From Tillus elongatus (lineage: Eukaryota; Arthropoda; Insecta; Coleoptera; Cleridae), in the NCBI GenBank assembly GCA_964006375.1, contig OZ023265.1, forward strand, positions 157,422,118-157,486,117: DNA of 64,000 nt. Direction: 5' to 3'. The notes under the pieces were generated by a model that worked only from the letters and a program-made list of their open reading frames with translations, was not told where the DNA came from and did not search any database. Below are positions 18,300 to 30,167 of this stretch, one piece after another (within the stretch, counting starts at the first letter, position 1; each line of letters begins with the position of its first letter). A program made the translations under genes and the position numbers.

Positions 18300-19760
18300 C
18301 GGGATATTATATTAAAAGTATACGTAACAATTAATCACAGAATTAGTAGAATTGCGATTGAAACATTCAAGGACTATTTCGGTCTTATATGACGTCTTAT
18401 TTTTAATAATATAATAATAATTTTTATAGAAACTTGACTTGCTTTTGTTTACATTTACACTACATTATGCTACACTTTAATACTAAAACCACAACAAAAC
18501 ATATCTGTGCTGTGATAAAACTATTTGGGACCGTTAATCAAGCTACAAATATAGTGTACTTTAAAAATTGATTGAATTCCCCAGTTAAATAACAATCACT
18601 TGGAAAAGTTCATGTCGTCGGTGATTTGCCATATTTGTGGCCGATATTTAACGATTGTTGATTCGGGTAGTATGTTTTATGCCTTGTATCAATTTTGTTT
18701 GATTACCGTTGATGTATAGTTTATACCTGTTGTATGAATCAATCTACGTGTGGCAGTTAACTACTCTGTCTGTCAGGCATTTGACTTTAACCTATAAGTC
18801 ATTTCAATGCATGTCTTTCAGATTTTAATTTTAATTTGGAAAAAGCTCTAAATATTATGTACCAAATTATTCAAAAGTCACAACATAAGTTTATTTACAC
18901 CTTTTATAGCCACATGTAAAGTCTCATTCCAGGTTACTATGATACTTACAAAAAGATTTTTGTCTGTTTTTTTAGGAAAAATGTCCGTTATAGATCATAT
19001 ACGAACTCGTCCGTGGTCGTAATACAATAAAGATATGTGCCAAAACCAAATATGGTAGCTTGAAATCGCAACGTTATTTAAAATCGACAACGACAGGTTG
19101 ATGATGCGGTATGGCAATACCTGCCCGACAATTATTTCTCAGTAATTGTACCAATCCGTAGACCTAACCCCTAGACTCAGACCTCTGCAATTTAACAAGA
19201 AAAATGCCTTGAGAACTCTGATATTTATATAGAAAAAGACTTTACCTTACCGTTCAGTCTGCAGACACAAATTTATCGACTGTTATTTAAACACTTAACA
19301 ACATGTAATGACTGCTTGACTTAACCAGTTAAGGGTTTTTAAATCGTCGTGACCAGATAGGTAATGATACACGGAGCGGTGGCAAGTCGATGGACAAATT
19401 TCATGCGTTCTTCCAACCGTCTGAATATTATCCACGCGCCTGTCTTGTAACAATTCGTAACTTTTGATTGGTTAAGACAACCCACTGCCTCTATATCACC
19501 TTGTGTAAAATTCCCGAGGGTTAAAAAGACCAACGGATTTCTTAGTTCTTAGAAATTACTAGTAGGAACTCGCCGCTGAAGATGTATCAACAAAAGAGAA
19601 ATTGTCTGTGTTCTCGAACTACGTCCTCTTCTTGACCTTCAGTGATGGAACTATTTTTTTATTTATTCTCAAATGAATAGGGCCCATCATATTAAAATAC
19701 GATGCAAGGAAGTTCAATTGCGTCTCTCATTTTTAGCGATTTTTTTTAATGTTCGCTAAG
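18300..19760. other. AT-rich stretch, no feature recognised
   Basis: No coding frame with familiar motifs, no paired ends and no tandem repeats were seen. It may be old intronic or intergenic DNA. Confidence 0.5.
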
Positions 19761-19769
19761 GAGGAGATC

Positions 19770-20370
<601 letters not shown>

Positions 20371-20451
20371 GCTTTGGCTGTCGGTTTAGTTAAGTTGATG
20401 CTTTCGCTGTAGGTTTAGTGAAGTTTATGGTTTAACGGTCTATAATTAAGC

Positions 20452-20995
20452 TAATTTTCGTAGAACAAATTCGTTAATGCATTTTTGCATTTTTTATCGA
20501 AATATGATGCGTTTGTAAGAAAAATACCCGACGCGGTAAGTGCATTTTGGTAGCGAATTTTCGGTAAATTTGCAGTTTAGCTCCCGAACGCTTTTCAAAA
20601 AATTATTTTCAGAAACCTGCCTAGACCCCCCCCTGGATCCATAAACCCCAAGAAAAATTTCTTGTTCACACTCCCCAAGGAAGTTACAGGATCAGGAGTG
20701 AGTAGGGGTGTATTTTTTTTAAAGCTAATTTTCGTATAACAAATTCATTAATGCATTTTTGCATTTTTTATCGAAATATGATGCGTTTGTAAGAAAAAAC
20801 TCTGGACGCAGTAAGTGCGTTTTGGTAGCGAATTTGCAGTAAATTTGCAGTTTAGCTCCCGAACGCTTTTCAAAACACTGTTTTCAGAAACCTGCCTAGC
20901 CCCCCCCCTGGATCCACAAACCCCAAGAAAAATTTCTTGTTTACACCCCCCAAGGAAGTTACGAGAACAAGACTGAGTAGGGGTGCTGGGCGGGG
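20452..20995 (+). repeat. Two-copy 272-bp tandem duplication
   Basis: Both copies begin GCTAATTTTCGT (20452 and 20724). They share ATGCATTTTTGCATTTTTTA, TGATGCGTTTGTAAGAAAAA, the MITE-end-like GACGCxGTAAGTGC block and a C-run before TGGATCCA. They are a few per cent diverged. The second copy continues into a C-rich/G-rich stretch to about 21200. Confidence 0.75.
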
Positions 20996-21279
20996 TAGGT
21001 AGTAAAAAGGAAATATGAGCAGAAAATTCGAATAAAACGGGCTTGAAAGCTGTCTTTTTCACATCTTGAAGCCATATCCCCCTTAAACCCTGCCTACCCC
21101 GCACAGCACCCCTATTCCCCCAGGTGCCGTAAATTCCTTGGCGGGGGTAGGAACAAGACATTTTTCTTGTGTTTATGCTGCGAGGGTGGTTGTATGCACG
21201 CGAGGGGGAAGGAAAATGCCCACGACGTAGCAGCCACCATCTGCAAATTTACCGACTTTTCATTAAATCTTTAAAATTT

Positions 21280-21655
21280 AAACTCAATTTGCTCTTAACG
21301 TAAGCTTTGTTGGTTAGGAAACCAACATTTAAATTTATTTTCGGAAAATTTTTGTTTATTTTCAAACCATAAGTAATTTTGTTAAAATATAGTACATTGT
21401 TTCCACTACATAGGCTATACCGGTAATCAGATTGATGCCTGCTCGCATTTGCTATTAAAAACATTTTTATGGAAATTCACTTCCCCAACACACTTGCTGC
21501 ATCCAGACTTTTGAAAAATGTTTATATATTTTCATTGTTTCTACTATATAGGCAACCAAGTTTGATGCCTGCTTTCATCAAAGAAAGACATTTGCTATTA
21601 AAAATATTTAAAAAAAAATGGCTACCATAACGCACTTGCTGCGTCCAGACTTTTT
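21280..21655. repeat. Partial MITE copies (GTCTGGACGCA family)
   Basis: Two same-direction right ends (ACACTTGCTGCATCCAGACT at about 21491 and ACGCACTTGCTGCGTCCAGA at about 21630) each follow an internal segment with ATGCCTGCT and ATTTGCTATTAAAAA. This looks like a tandem or nested duplication of the right half. From 21655 to 22130 only a doubtful extension of the next pseudogene is seen. Confidence 0.5.
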
Positions 21656-22134
21656 ATTTTTCGAGGAGCTAAAATATTTTTAAGACCTGATTCTCAATCA
21701 ACGTTTCTTTGTGTTCGAAATGTTCGCAGTGAAATCCTCGTTACGGTCGCTTAATGATATTCCTCTTTAAAATCTTTAACACGAGGACAGACTGCGTATT
21801 ACCAAGTAGCGAATTCTCATAAATCATTGTAAAGATTCGTTCACTCATTTACTATTAAAAAATGTAGCAGCCATTGAGAATTTTCAAACAGTCGATACGG
21901 CTATTTAAAATGTAAGCCGACTTAAAAAGGCAAGCGCAACAGCTTGGATAAATGTTTGCGGGGAAACTGAAGTTCGATTGATTGAAGAATTTGCAAAATC
22001 ACAAAAGTTACGATATCAAGAGGAGTTTGATGACTAAGGCACGGAAAAAATGCAGACAAAAAGACAAAAATGTGCGCATTTAGATGCGTCAAAGTGACAA
22101 AAAAATGCAAAGATGCCTTAAGCATCAGGCAAGA

Positions 22135-22981
22135 AAAAAATTGTCAGAGTGTCTTGAACAAATTTGGTTATAGTTACATTATTGGCTTTTTCAAGTTTTT
22201 TTTACCCAAAAAATTCCTTCCCCTAACACGTCAATTAATGCATGGGCGATATGTCTACCCTACGAATCTGTACTTTCATCTCCTACAACATAAAAATAAT
22301 TTGAACTCACAGCATTTCTTATATTTAGTAATGTTTCTTTAAAAATAGTGTGGACCCATCCTTTATGCAAGGTTGACTCGTCAGGGATATTATGCTGGCA
22401 GTACTTTCCTAGAAATTGCTTTAGGTTTGGATTATTTAATTTTGTCAGTGGAATATTGCTGCCAATCGTCGCCTTGCATAAATCTTCATTGAACTGCTTC
22501 TGGTCGGTTTGTTTTGGTTTCTGTTAAAGGCAACTTTTTAAGGTTTGTTGTGATGTTACACCTGCTTCAACTTTCCACATGTTGAGAATGTGCTTTGCGG
22601 TTTTGACATGCTGATCCACATTTAACTTTTTGTCGGCTTGAACCTGTAGTGACCAAAAAATAACAACAAAAATTTTAAATTTCTTTGTTGAAAATTTTTC
22701 TAAAAGAAAGATATGTTTACTCTGGGCCAAAATTAGTTTGACACTTTTTGTGAAAATTAAAATCTCATTGTCGGTGTCACTATCAAATATTATTTTTGGT
22801 ATATAAATTTTATGGATACATTTACTCTAAAATAAATAAAAAACATATGTAGTGAACAACAAGTACTTACAATTTTTGAACACACAGTACAAAAAAATTG
22901 GTCTACATCCCATGTAAAATCTCCGTAATTCTTTATCCACAACGTATTAAATTTTGTTCTAGGAATTTTAATTGACAACAC
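22135..22981 (-). pseudogene. CGGBP1-like (hAT-derived) zinc-finger gene, two exons, broken
   Basis: Exon 1 (22871-22981) encodes RTKFNTLWIKNYGDFTWDVD then QFFCTVCSK, a BED/CGGBP1-type finger start. It ends at a perfect donor GTAAGT. After a 227-bp intron (22644-22870, acceptor CACTACAG) exon 2 continues in frame with VQADKKLNVDQHVKTAKHIL. It then runs past a TAA (22524-22526) into FNEDLCKATIGSNIPLTKLN, FLGKYCQHNIPDESTLHKGW, and DESTDS before a TAG (22260-22262). GRHIAHALIDVLG follows, and after a frameshift LEKANNVTITKFVQDTL. The family is common in insects and derives from hAT transposases. The stops and frameshift kill this copy. The upstream start is uncertain, because no ATG precedes the finger. 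Confidence 0.75.
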
Positions 22982-23059
22982 TTTTGTTCAGTTTCAACAC
23001 TTCCAAAGATATGTTGCGAACCGAATTTTTAGCACTCTTGCTAAGATGGACTGAGTGGT

Positions 23060-23220
23060 ACTAAATAATATTTATTTTTATTTATTTATTTATTTATTCA
23101 TACACCATCCAACAGCTTAAAAGCCAAATTAAGGATGGGCCAATACACAAAACATAATAACTAACAATAATTAAGCTAACAATACAAAAAAAAAGAAACA
23201 CAAATTAGATCGCTTTGAAA
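23060..23220 (-). mobile_element. 3' tail of a LINE on the minus strand
   Basis: Read on the minus strand the stretch ends in a (TAAA)n run (plus-strand TTTATTTATTTATTTATTCA at 23080) after a short non-coding segment. Such simple-repeat tails close many non-LTR elements. No reverse transcriptase is attached. Confidence 0.4.
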
Positions 23221-23245
23221 AACATTTTTATCTCTGATATGTTAC

Positions 23246-23617
23246 ATGAGAAGATATCTAGGCTTACCTACTGAACAAGATTTTCACATGTATTCCGGGA
23301 ATAACAAAGAATTGACGACATTGATAACAAGACTGAAATCCAACCATGGCCGGTTTCCGGCTCATTTAAATAAAATCGGTATAATAAGATCTCCAGCTTG
23401 TGATTGTGACAATGTAACAGTGGCTGATTTAAATCACATTATATTTATGTGCCCACGGCATCAAAACTCACGACTGAATTTAATAACTTCTATCATACAA
23501 ATGAATGATAAAAATATCTGTATGCCATTTTCTTTAAATCAGCTATTGATGCGAAAGTCAAAATGTATAATAATGAAATTGTATAGATTTTTCAAAGAAA
23601 TTGGACTACAACTGTAG
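23246..23617 (+). pseudogene. C-terminal fragment of a non-LTR retrotransposon polyprotein
   Basis: The frame reads TRLKSNHGRFPAHLNKIGII, then CDCDNVTVADLNHIIFMCPRH. This is the Cys/His-rich domain that follows RT in Jockey/I-group polyproteins (typically GRFPAHL, a CxC pair, L-N-H-I-F-x-C-P). RT is absent. It lies back to back with the minus-strand tail at 23060-23220. Confidence 0.6.
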
Positions 23618-23730
23618 TTACTTTTGTTTTCATTAGAGACATTGTATAATGTAAAAATGTTTTTAATAACTATTGTTTGTTAGAATAAGTATGGCTCCTT
23701 TGTAATCCACTCCTTTGTGAATTTACCTAC

Positions 23731-23818
23731 CTGCATGAAACCAAGGCCCAGTACAGTTTGTTCAAAGCCGTCCTGGCGGGTCTCTGGACGCACAGTATCC
23801 CAGTCATCCTTCACAATA
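23731..23818 (-). CDS. Candidate internal exon, gene unknown
   Basis: An 88-bp segment with 29 open codons (DDWDTVRPETRQDGFEQTVL and GLGFMQ) is bounded on the minus strand by a T-rich tract plus AG acceptor (23819-23820) and a GTAGGT donor (23725-23730). The composition is protein-like and unlike the surrounding AT-rich DNA. I do not recognise the protein. The plus-strand A-run at 23824 could instead be the tail of a retroelement, so exon status is uncertain. The A-rich and T-rich stretches at 23824-24000 are low-complexity. Confidence 0.35.
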
Positions 23819-23942
23819 CTTAGAAAAAAAAAAAAAATATATATATATATATGTATTAAAAAAAATAATAAAAAAGGTATACAAACAATTTATTACAAAA
23901 AAAGAAAAGGAAAAAAAAAAGTATAGAAACTGAATTTATTAT

Positions 23943-23981
<39 letters not shown>

Positions 23982-24089
23982 TACAAAGTAAATTTATTAT
24001 TACAAATTAGTTAATTAGGTATAAAAATAGTGTAAGATAATAAAATTGGCTGGCGATATAGCTTGATGCAAATTTATTGTTTATAGATC

Positions 24090-25217
24090 TCATAAACACC
24101 ACTAGACATAAATTTAAAAAAAAGTCTGTGGCTAATGGACCTAACGGTCCGAGGCCAAACCAAATTACAACAACAACAAGATATCTAGGCGGTCTTGCAG
24201 TACAGAGTAATCATTGCACATCTGGTAAATTGGAGACGATCGCAGCAATCGTGTACGAGCAGTCGGGAGATAGAATGTGCCTGGAGAACGTGCTGCAATA
24301 CGAGGCACATTGAAATTAAGTTGCTGAAGCAGGCTAGGGCAGTCGAACACAGAATTAACCAGTTTATATAAAAATATAATGAAACTGCACTGCCTGCGCA
24401 TCGATAGACTCTGCAGACTAAAGCGAAGAAGTAAACTTTCCTCACGAAAGCTAAGAAATTTTAGAAATTTCCTTTGCACTGATTCCAGGCTTGCCACATG
24501 TATCTCATAAGTAGGAGCCCACACAACTGAGCCATATTCAAGTCGGGACCTAACCAAACTGCTAAAGAGCAGGAGGAGGGTGTCAGTCTGTGAGAAATTT
24601 TTGCTGTTTCTTATCAGAAACCCTACAGTTTTGTAAGCAGAACTGACAATCTGCTCATAGTGTGGTTTAAAAGATAGAGTACCATCAAAAACAATTCCAA
24701 GGTCCTTAACTGTCCCGGGGCGGTCCAGTGGAAGCCCTCTTATATTGTACCCGAAAGTGATTGCGTGCTTATTTCGAGTAAAGGACATCACGCAACACTT
24801 GGAAACATTCATAGAAAGACCACTCCGACAACACCATTCATCAAGCATCTGAAGACAGTTCTGGAGCCGCAAATAGTCATCAACACTCGAAATATTTGCG
24901 AAAATCTTAATATCGTCTGCATACATTAAAAAAGGAACATGTAAAACATGTTTAACTGGGTCAATAAATATATTAAACAGTAATGGACCGAGTATGAAAC
25001 CCTGCGGCACTCCCGAAGTTACGTGATAGGTGTTAGATTTGAAGCCCCCAACCTCAACAAATTGCCTCCTTCCATCCAGGTAAGATCTGAACAAGCCAAG
25101 CAAGCCCTCAGAGAATCCGATAGCCCTCATCCTGTCAATCAGAACAGGGTGATTTAGACAATCGAAGGCCTTAGATAGATTTACTAAAATGTCGTCAATC
25201 TGGCATTTGGAACTCAA
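24090..25217 (-). pseudogene. Non-LTR retrotransposon RT (Jockey-superfamily), 5'-truncated
   Basis: A long open frame (24165-25217) contains the RT palm and thumb: LSKAFDCLNHPVLIDRM (motif A), GVPQGFILGPLLFNIFI (motif B) and MYADDIKIFANI (motif C with the catalytic DD). Thumb and C-terminal helices follow (TVKDLGIVFDGTLSF, SRLEYGSVVWAP). The fingers and the endonuclease are missing. A short 3' UTR ends in TTG triplets on the minus strand (near 24165-24180). It differs from LINE-A, LINE-B and the others here. The RT domain could still be folded, but there is no start context. Confidence 0.75.
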
Positions 25218-25758
25218 TCTTTATTATTTGTAGGTACCTCGAATTATCGCAATTCCAACCATCTGGGTTTATCCAGATTCCGGTTATATAATATCATAGG
25301 CTATTTATCATCTTCTACGATTTTACGAATTTCATCGGCCGCTTCTCCCAGCGTTAAGTTCCAGGAACTGCACTGGCCGTCTTTATATTTTCAGGTCTAA
25401 GTAAATATAATAAACCAGACAATATAGCTTTATGTCCTTTGTGTTTGACATAATTTTAAAATTTGTGAGCAAAAATGCAAAACTTGCTGCTTGATTGACA
25501 AAAATGCATTTTCTAAGAAAAAAATGCAAAAAATGCAAGAAAATGGAAATGGCATTTTTTCTGTGCCTTATTAATGACAATCTGTATTTAGATTTTTATA
25601 TAAAAAAAATTATATACATGTACTAGCCTAAGCTTATTGTATTTTTTTTTCATATTAATGACACAGTGTAATTCCATACTAATTTTTTGTAGACTGACTA
25701 ATGTTTTTTTCAATATTTAATGTGTATTATCATTTCACTGATCCTTTTAATTTTTTAG

Positions 25759-25875
25759 GGAAGTTGGCTGTATCAGTCAACTGAACTAATGAGGAACTTA
25801 AAAACAGCCCAGTTAAAAGAAATGATGAAGAAACAGAAACAAGAACGAGAACAGGCAAAACCAAAAGCCGAATAA
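25759..25875 (+). CDS. Candidate host terminal exon, gene unknown
   Basis: After a pyrimidine-rich tract and AG (25757-25758) come 38 open codons and a TAA. The peptide begins GSWLYQSTELMRNLKTAQLK and ends in a Lys/Gln/Glu-rich tail (KKQKQEREQAKPKAE), a typical cytosolic or matrix coiled tail. An ATTAAA poly(A) signal lies at 26350-26355, which would give a 3' UTR of about 480 bp without repeats. This is the best host-gene candidate in the window. I cannot name it, and no upstream exon was recognised. Confidence 0.5.
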   Translation, partial: GSWLYQSTELMRNLKTAQLKEMMKKQKQEREQAKPKAE

Positions 25876-26799
25876 AAACGATATATTCAACTTTGCCCTG
25901 CTTAGATTAAGTAATTTTATAAATTTTATGATAAGCACCCTCTCTTACTATAAGGCTTATGCAATTTTTACTAAATTTTTATATACCTAATTAGCTTTAT
26001 GCCAAGTTTATGTAAAAGAATGTATATCAGCTTACTGCTGTGTTTGATTTTCTTTTAATGCTGCCAGTTTTATGTGGTGCTCTTTCTATTTATTTTTAAC
26101 TGCCATCTGACAGTTTCATTTTAAAATGATTACCCATGACCATTTTAGATTGTTATTACACAATGTTTATTGCTGTGTGTACTTTCTCATATTAAGTTAA
26201 TAGAAGAAAAGTTTTAAAAATATTTGGGGACATGAAATTAAACAAGACTTATTTTGGGACAACCAAAAATAGTTTCTCTGGAGTTTTTATAGTCGTATTT
26301 GTACAATTGGTACTGAGCTACATTTTATTTTATGGTTATGTTTGTGTTTATTAAACGAATGTTACCTGTTATCTAGAAATAGGGGGCTGTATTATTTGAT
26401 TGACTTTTTATCTATTAATAGGTGAAATAACTAGAGTCTCCAGTTATTTTGGTCTTTACAAGCTGTATATTTATGTATATTTAAAAAGTATGAATTATGG
26501 GGGGGGGGGGGGATTGTCAATATATAGGGTGTTTGGGATCAACTTTAGGACCAAAATGAAATGTCATAAGTATGTATAATCTACTTATATGCATAAAACA
26601 ACACTTTGTAATGGTAAATACAATCATTGTAAAGTAAATGATAATAAATGTTAAAAAGTGCCATCATGTACGTTGATGCACAACTGGCAACACAAAACAA
26701 GTGAATAAACTTGTGCAAAACATACTTTTTTCTAAATTTGTTGTACATAACTGAAAATTATTTCTTCCAATAGACAATTTGCATGGATTTTCCATTACA

Positions 26800-26862
26800 T
26801 GAATTTACCTAATAGTTTTCAATGCCTAGAACATTATTACATGGGTGAAAATACCCAAAAAC
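26800..26862 (+). repeat. Left half of a tandem-repeat unit hit by the Copia insertion
   Basis: CATGAATTTACCTAATAG through GAAAATACCCAAAAAC matches 29965-30030. With the right flank it forms units of about 95-100 bp (see 29925-30065). A G-run lies further left at about 26500. Confidence 0.6.
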
Positions 26863-27034
26863 TGTTATTATTCAGAGTTGAATAAAACACAGCTTCACAT
26901 TTGAGTATCAGCATAAGACTACTTTATTAACAACTGTCGATACAAAAATATAGTGACGTTACTTACTTACTATATGGAACTATAGATGGCGACACATACA
27001 CATAATTTTGGGCCATTGATACTAAATATCAACA
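26863..27034 (-). repeat. 3' LTR of the Copia element
   Basis: The 172-bp repeat carries TG...CA ends. It contains the extra TTAC tetranucleotide compared with the other LTR. On the minus strand it lies downstream of pol. Confidence 0.9.
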
Positions 27035-27060
27035 CCTCCACTTATCAATGTGGACAAAAT

Positions 27061-29718
27061 TTATGAGCTAACTATTCCTAACGAATTCAACAATTTATAA
27101 TGCTTCTCAGATCCCAGTCCCTTTGTCAATACATCTGCAGGCATAACATCTGTAGGCAAGTAATCTAATTTTATTACCCCATTCGAGATTAATTCTCTAA
27201 TAAAATGATGTCGTACATCAATATGCTTACTTCGTTTGTGATAAACTGCATTAACCGACAAATTAATTGCACTTTGGTTGTCATTAAACAATTTAATACA
27301 GCCCACGTTCCCAGTTAACTCCATCAACAAACCTCTCAGATAAACAGCTTCCTTAGCAGCCTCAGATATTGACATGTATTCAGCCTCAGTGCTTGACAGA
27401 GCTACTGTTTTCTGCTTTGAGCTTTCCCAAGAGATCACAGAACCACAAAGCTTGAATGCATAACCCGTATAAGACTTACAGTCTATTTCATTACTGGCCC
27501 AATCTGCATCTACAAAACCTTGTATTTCTGAGTCTTCACCTGAGAATCTTAAACAATAATTCATTGTTCCTTTCAAGTATCTCAAAACTCTTTTTGCACA
27601 CTTCCAATGAGTTTCATCATACCCATTATTAAGCTGGCTCAAAAAACTTACACTAAACGATATGTCTGGTCTCGTTGGTACTGACAAATACATGAGAGAA
27701 CCAATCAACTTTTGATAAGGAATTTGAGTTCCCATGTTATCATCACTATCAATTTTTTCTAACTTCAAGTTACTTTCTATAGGAGTCTTTACAGTTTTGG
27801 CATCAAGCATGTTAAATTTCTTTAATAACTGCAAAATATAATTCTTTTAATCCACAGTTATGACATTATTTACAATATCGTAATCTACCTTCATGCCCAA
27901 ACATTCCTTAATTCTCCCTAGATCTTTAATTTCAAATTTAGAACTAAGTTTCCTCTTTAATCTATTCGTTTCATTTTCATTATTAGAAAATATGAAAAAA
28001 TCATCTACATACAATGCAATGATCGTAATCCAGCTATTTCCCTTTTTTATATAAATACACGGTTCATAAATTGACTTTTGATAACCTAAATCCTGCAAAA
28101 CACTATTTACACGATCATTCCAAGCCCTTGATGACTGTTTAAGCCCATATATGGCCTTATTCAGTTTCAAGCATTTACTTTTATCAGAACATACAAAACC
28201 TTCTGGCATCTGCATATACACATTTTCTTTCAGATTGCCATTTAAGAAAGCAGTTTTTACATCCAAGTGATTTATATCTAATCCTAATTTTACTGAAAGT
28301 GAGAGAAGTAATCTCAAACTGGAATGTCTTACCACTGGAGAAAATGTTTCCTCATAATCTATTCCATATTTTTGTAAAAAACCTTTAGCTACCAATCTAG
28401 CACGATATTTAATTACACCTTCACTACTACACTTTCTTTTAAACACCCACTTAGATTTCACTACTGCTGCAGACGAACCTTCTGGCCAACTTACAACATT
28501 CCAGGCATTGTTTTGTTCGAAACTCTCCAATTCTTCAGACATTGCCCTTTTCCACATCTCTGCATCTGGCCTTGACACAGCTTCTTCCACAGTGAGCAGG
28601 TCATCAATATCTAAATCTTCTACACACATGTGACTTACAAAATCTTGAAAAACTTTGGGTTTTGCATTTCTTTTTGGTCTGGTTACTGACACTGGCACTA
28701 CCTTTGTTTTACTTACATAATCTTCATCACTTGTATCTTCATTTTCTTCGGGTTCAGTGTCTTTTTCTTCTGTAGAACTATCTACTCTTGCATTCTCTGC
28801 TGTTTCTTCCATAGATGTGACGATTTGGTTTTCTAAAATTTCTTCTTTAGCATCCCCCACTGAATCAGCTATCTCATTCCCATTAATAACCACTAGCACT
28901 GGATCTTTGATTTCTTCCATTATCACAACATCCCTACACACTGTGATATTCCTGGTTTCTGGATCATACAGTCTATAGCCTTTACTGGTTTCACTGTAAC
29001 CCACTAAAATCATTTTTCTTGATTTCTTGTCAAATTTTAACCTGGTGGCTTTGGGAATATGCACCATTACTTTACTGCCGAATATTCTCAGATTACTAAT
29101 ATCAGGCTTCTTGCCGTACCAAACTTCAAACGGAGTCTTGTTCTCAAGACCTGAAACTGTACTTCTGTTATGAAGATAAACTGCAGTGTTGACTGCCTCT
29201 GCCCAAAATTTTTTGTCGAGCCCTGCATCAAACAATAAGCACCTAGCCTTTTCAACAATGGTCCTGTTCAAACGTTCAGCGACTCCGTTTTGTTCCGGTG
29301 TATAAGGATTTGACTTTTGATGCAATATACCTGCTTGCTTCAAATATTTCTCAAAACTTGTTGAACAGAATTCACCTCCATTATCACTTCTCAGAATTTT
29401 TATTTTTCTGTCAGTCTGATTTTCAACAAAATTTCTGAAATCCTTAAAATAATCAAACACCTGATCTTTTGTTTGCATGAGATAAACAAAAGCCATTTTG
29501 CTGTAGTCATCCTTTATATGAATATATAATGATGGTTCAATTGTCATAATTAACTTGGCTCTTGCCTGAGTGACTTTGCTGGCGTCAGCTTCAGTTCCCT
29601 CGATGCACGTTTTTAACCCATCGAGTATCAGGAAATTCTCAGCTGCGAAAGCCCACTCTGCATAAATATCGCGACCTCTCAACTTAGGTATACTCACGAT
29701 GAAATTATTATTCGCCAT
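27061..29718 (-). pseudogene. Copia gag-pol, internally deleted with one premature stop
   Basis: From ATG 29718 the first 65 or so residues are gag-like (PKLRGRDIYAEWAFAAENFL). They pass directly (IHIKDDYSKMAFVYL) into the integrase core, so the rest of gag, the zinc knuckle, the protease and the integrase zinc domain are missing in frame. Integrase continues with ILRSDNGGEF and TPEQNGVAERLNRTI. RT follows (VKSKWVFKRKC, LDVKTAFLNGNL, IIALYVDDFFIF). A TAA at 27847-27849 stands where a Gln codon is expected. The same frame then continues through RNase H (SSTEAEYMSISEAAKEA, IDVRHHFIRELI) to the stop at 27061. The element could only move with help from another copy. Confidence 0.9.
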
Positions 29719-29739
29719 TATGCACTCAAATTACATGAA

Positions 29740-29756
29740 GCACTGGTCCCATAACC
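29740..29756 (-). promoter_or_regulatory. Copia primer-binding site (half initiator-tRNA type)
   Basis: Immediately inside the 5' LTR the minus strand reads GGTTATGGGACCAGTGC. Copia uses the complement of an internal tRNA-iMet segment beginning GGTTATGGGCCCAG; one base differs in that stretch. Confidence 0.75.
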
Positions 29757-29924
29757 TGTTATTATTCAGAGTTGAATAAAACACAGCTTCACATATGAGT
29801 ATCAGCATAAGACTACTTTATTAACAACTGTCGATACAAAAATATAGTGACTTTACTTACTATATGGAACTATAGATGGCGACACATGCACATAATTTTG
29901 GGCCATTGATACTAAATATCAACA
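29757..29924 (-). repeat. 5' LTR of the Copia element
   Basis: The 168-bp repeat with TG...CA ends should hold the promoter for the minus-strand transcript. A TATATAGTGA-like piece lies within it. Confidence 0.9.
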
Positions 29925-30065
29925 AAAACATATATAGTGGATAGAAAAAGACTTTTAAAATGTGACATGAATTTACATAATAGTTTTCCATGCATAGCAC
30001 ATGATTACATGGATGAAAATACCCAAAAACATATATAGTGGACAGAAAAATACTTTTAAACACAA
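29925..30065 (+). repeat. Short tandem repeat (unit ~95-100 bp) to the right of Copia
   Basis: The segment CATATATAGTGGA...GAAAAAGACTTTTAAA is followed by CATGAATTTACATAATAG ... GATGAAAATACCCAAAAAC and again CATATATAGTGGACAG. Copia had inserted into one unit at CCCAAAAAC. Confidence 0.6.
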
Positions 30066-30167
30066 AAAAATCGATCTAGTATCATGTGACCCCGAACATT
30101 CTTCTAATTCACGTGACATAGTTAGATAGTAAATAAATACCATGTTTACATTTGCCTTATGGTATGA

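Larger units (their letters stand above)
26863..29924 (-). mobile_element. Copia-type LTR retrotransposon with LTRs, primer-binding site and 5-bp TSD
   Basis: LTRs of 172 bp (26863-27034) and 168 bp (29757-29924) begin TGTTATTATTC and end ATATCAACA. They differ by three substitutions and a 4-bp indel. The target duplication AAAAC lies at 26858-26862 and 29925-29929. Next to the 5' LTR on the minus strand, GGTTATGGGACCAGTGC (29740-29756) resembles the half-molecule of initiator Met-tRNA that primes Drosophila copia. A purine-rich tract (AAGTGGAGGT, 27035-27044) precedes the 3' LTR. The single coding frame is broken. Confidence 0.92.

Noticed and set aside
26490..26515. G-run as a quadruplex or regulatory site
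   Set aside because: A single homopolymer of about 14 G is not a quadruplex pattern and may be sequencing noise.
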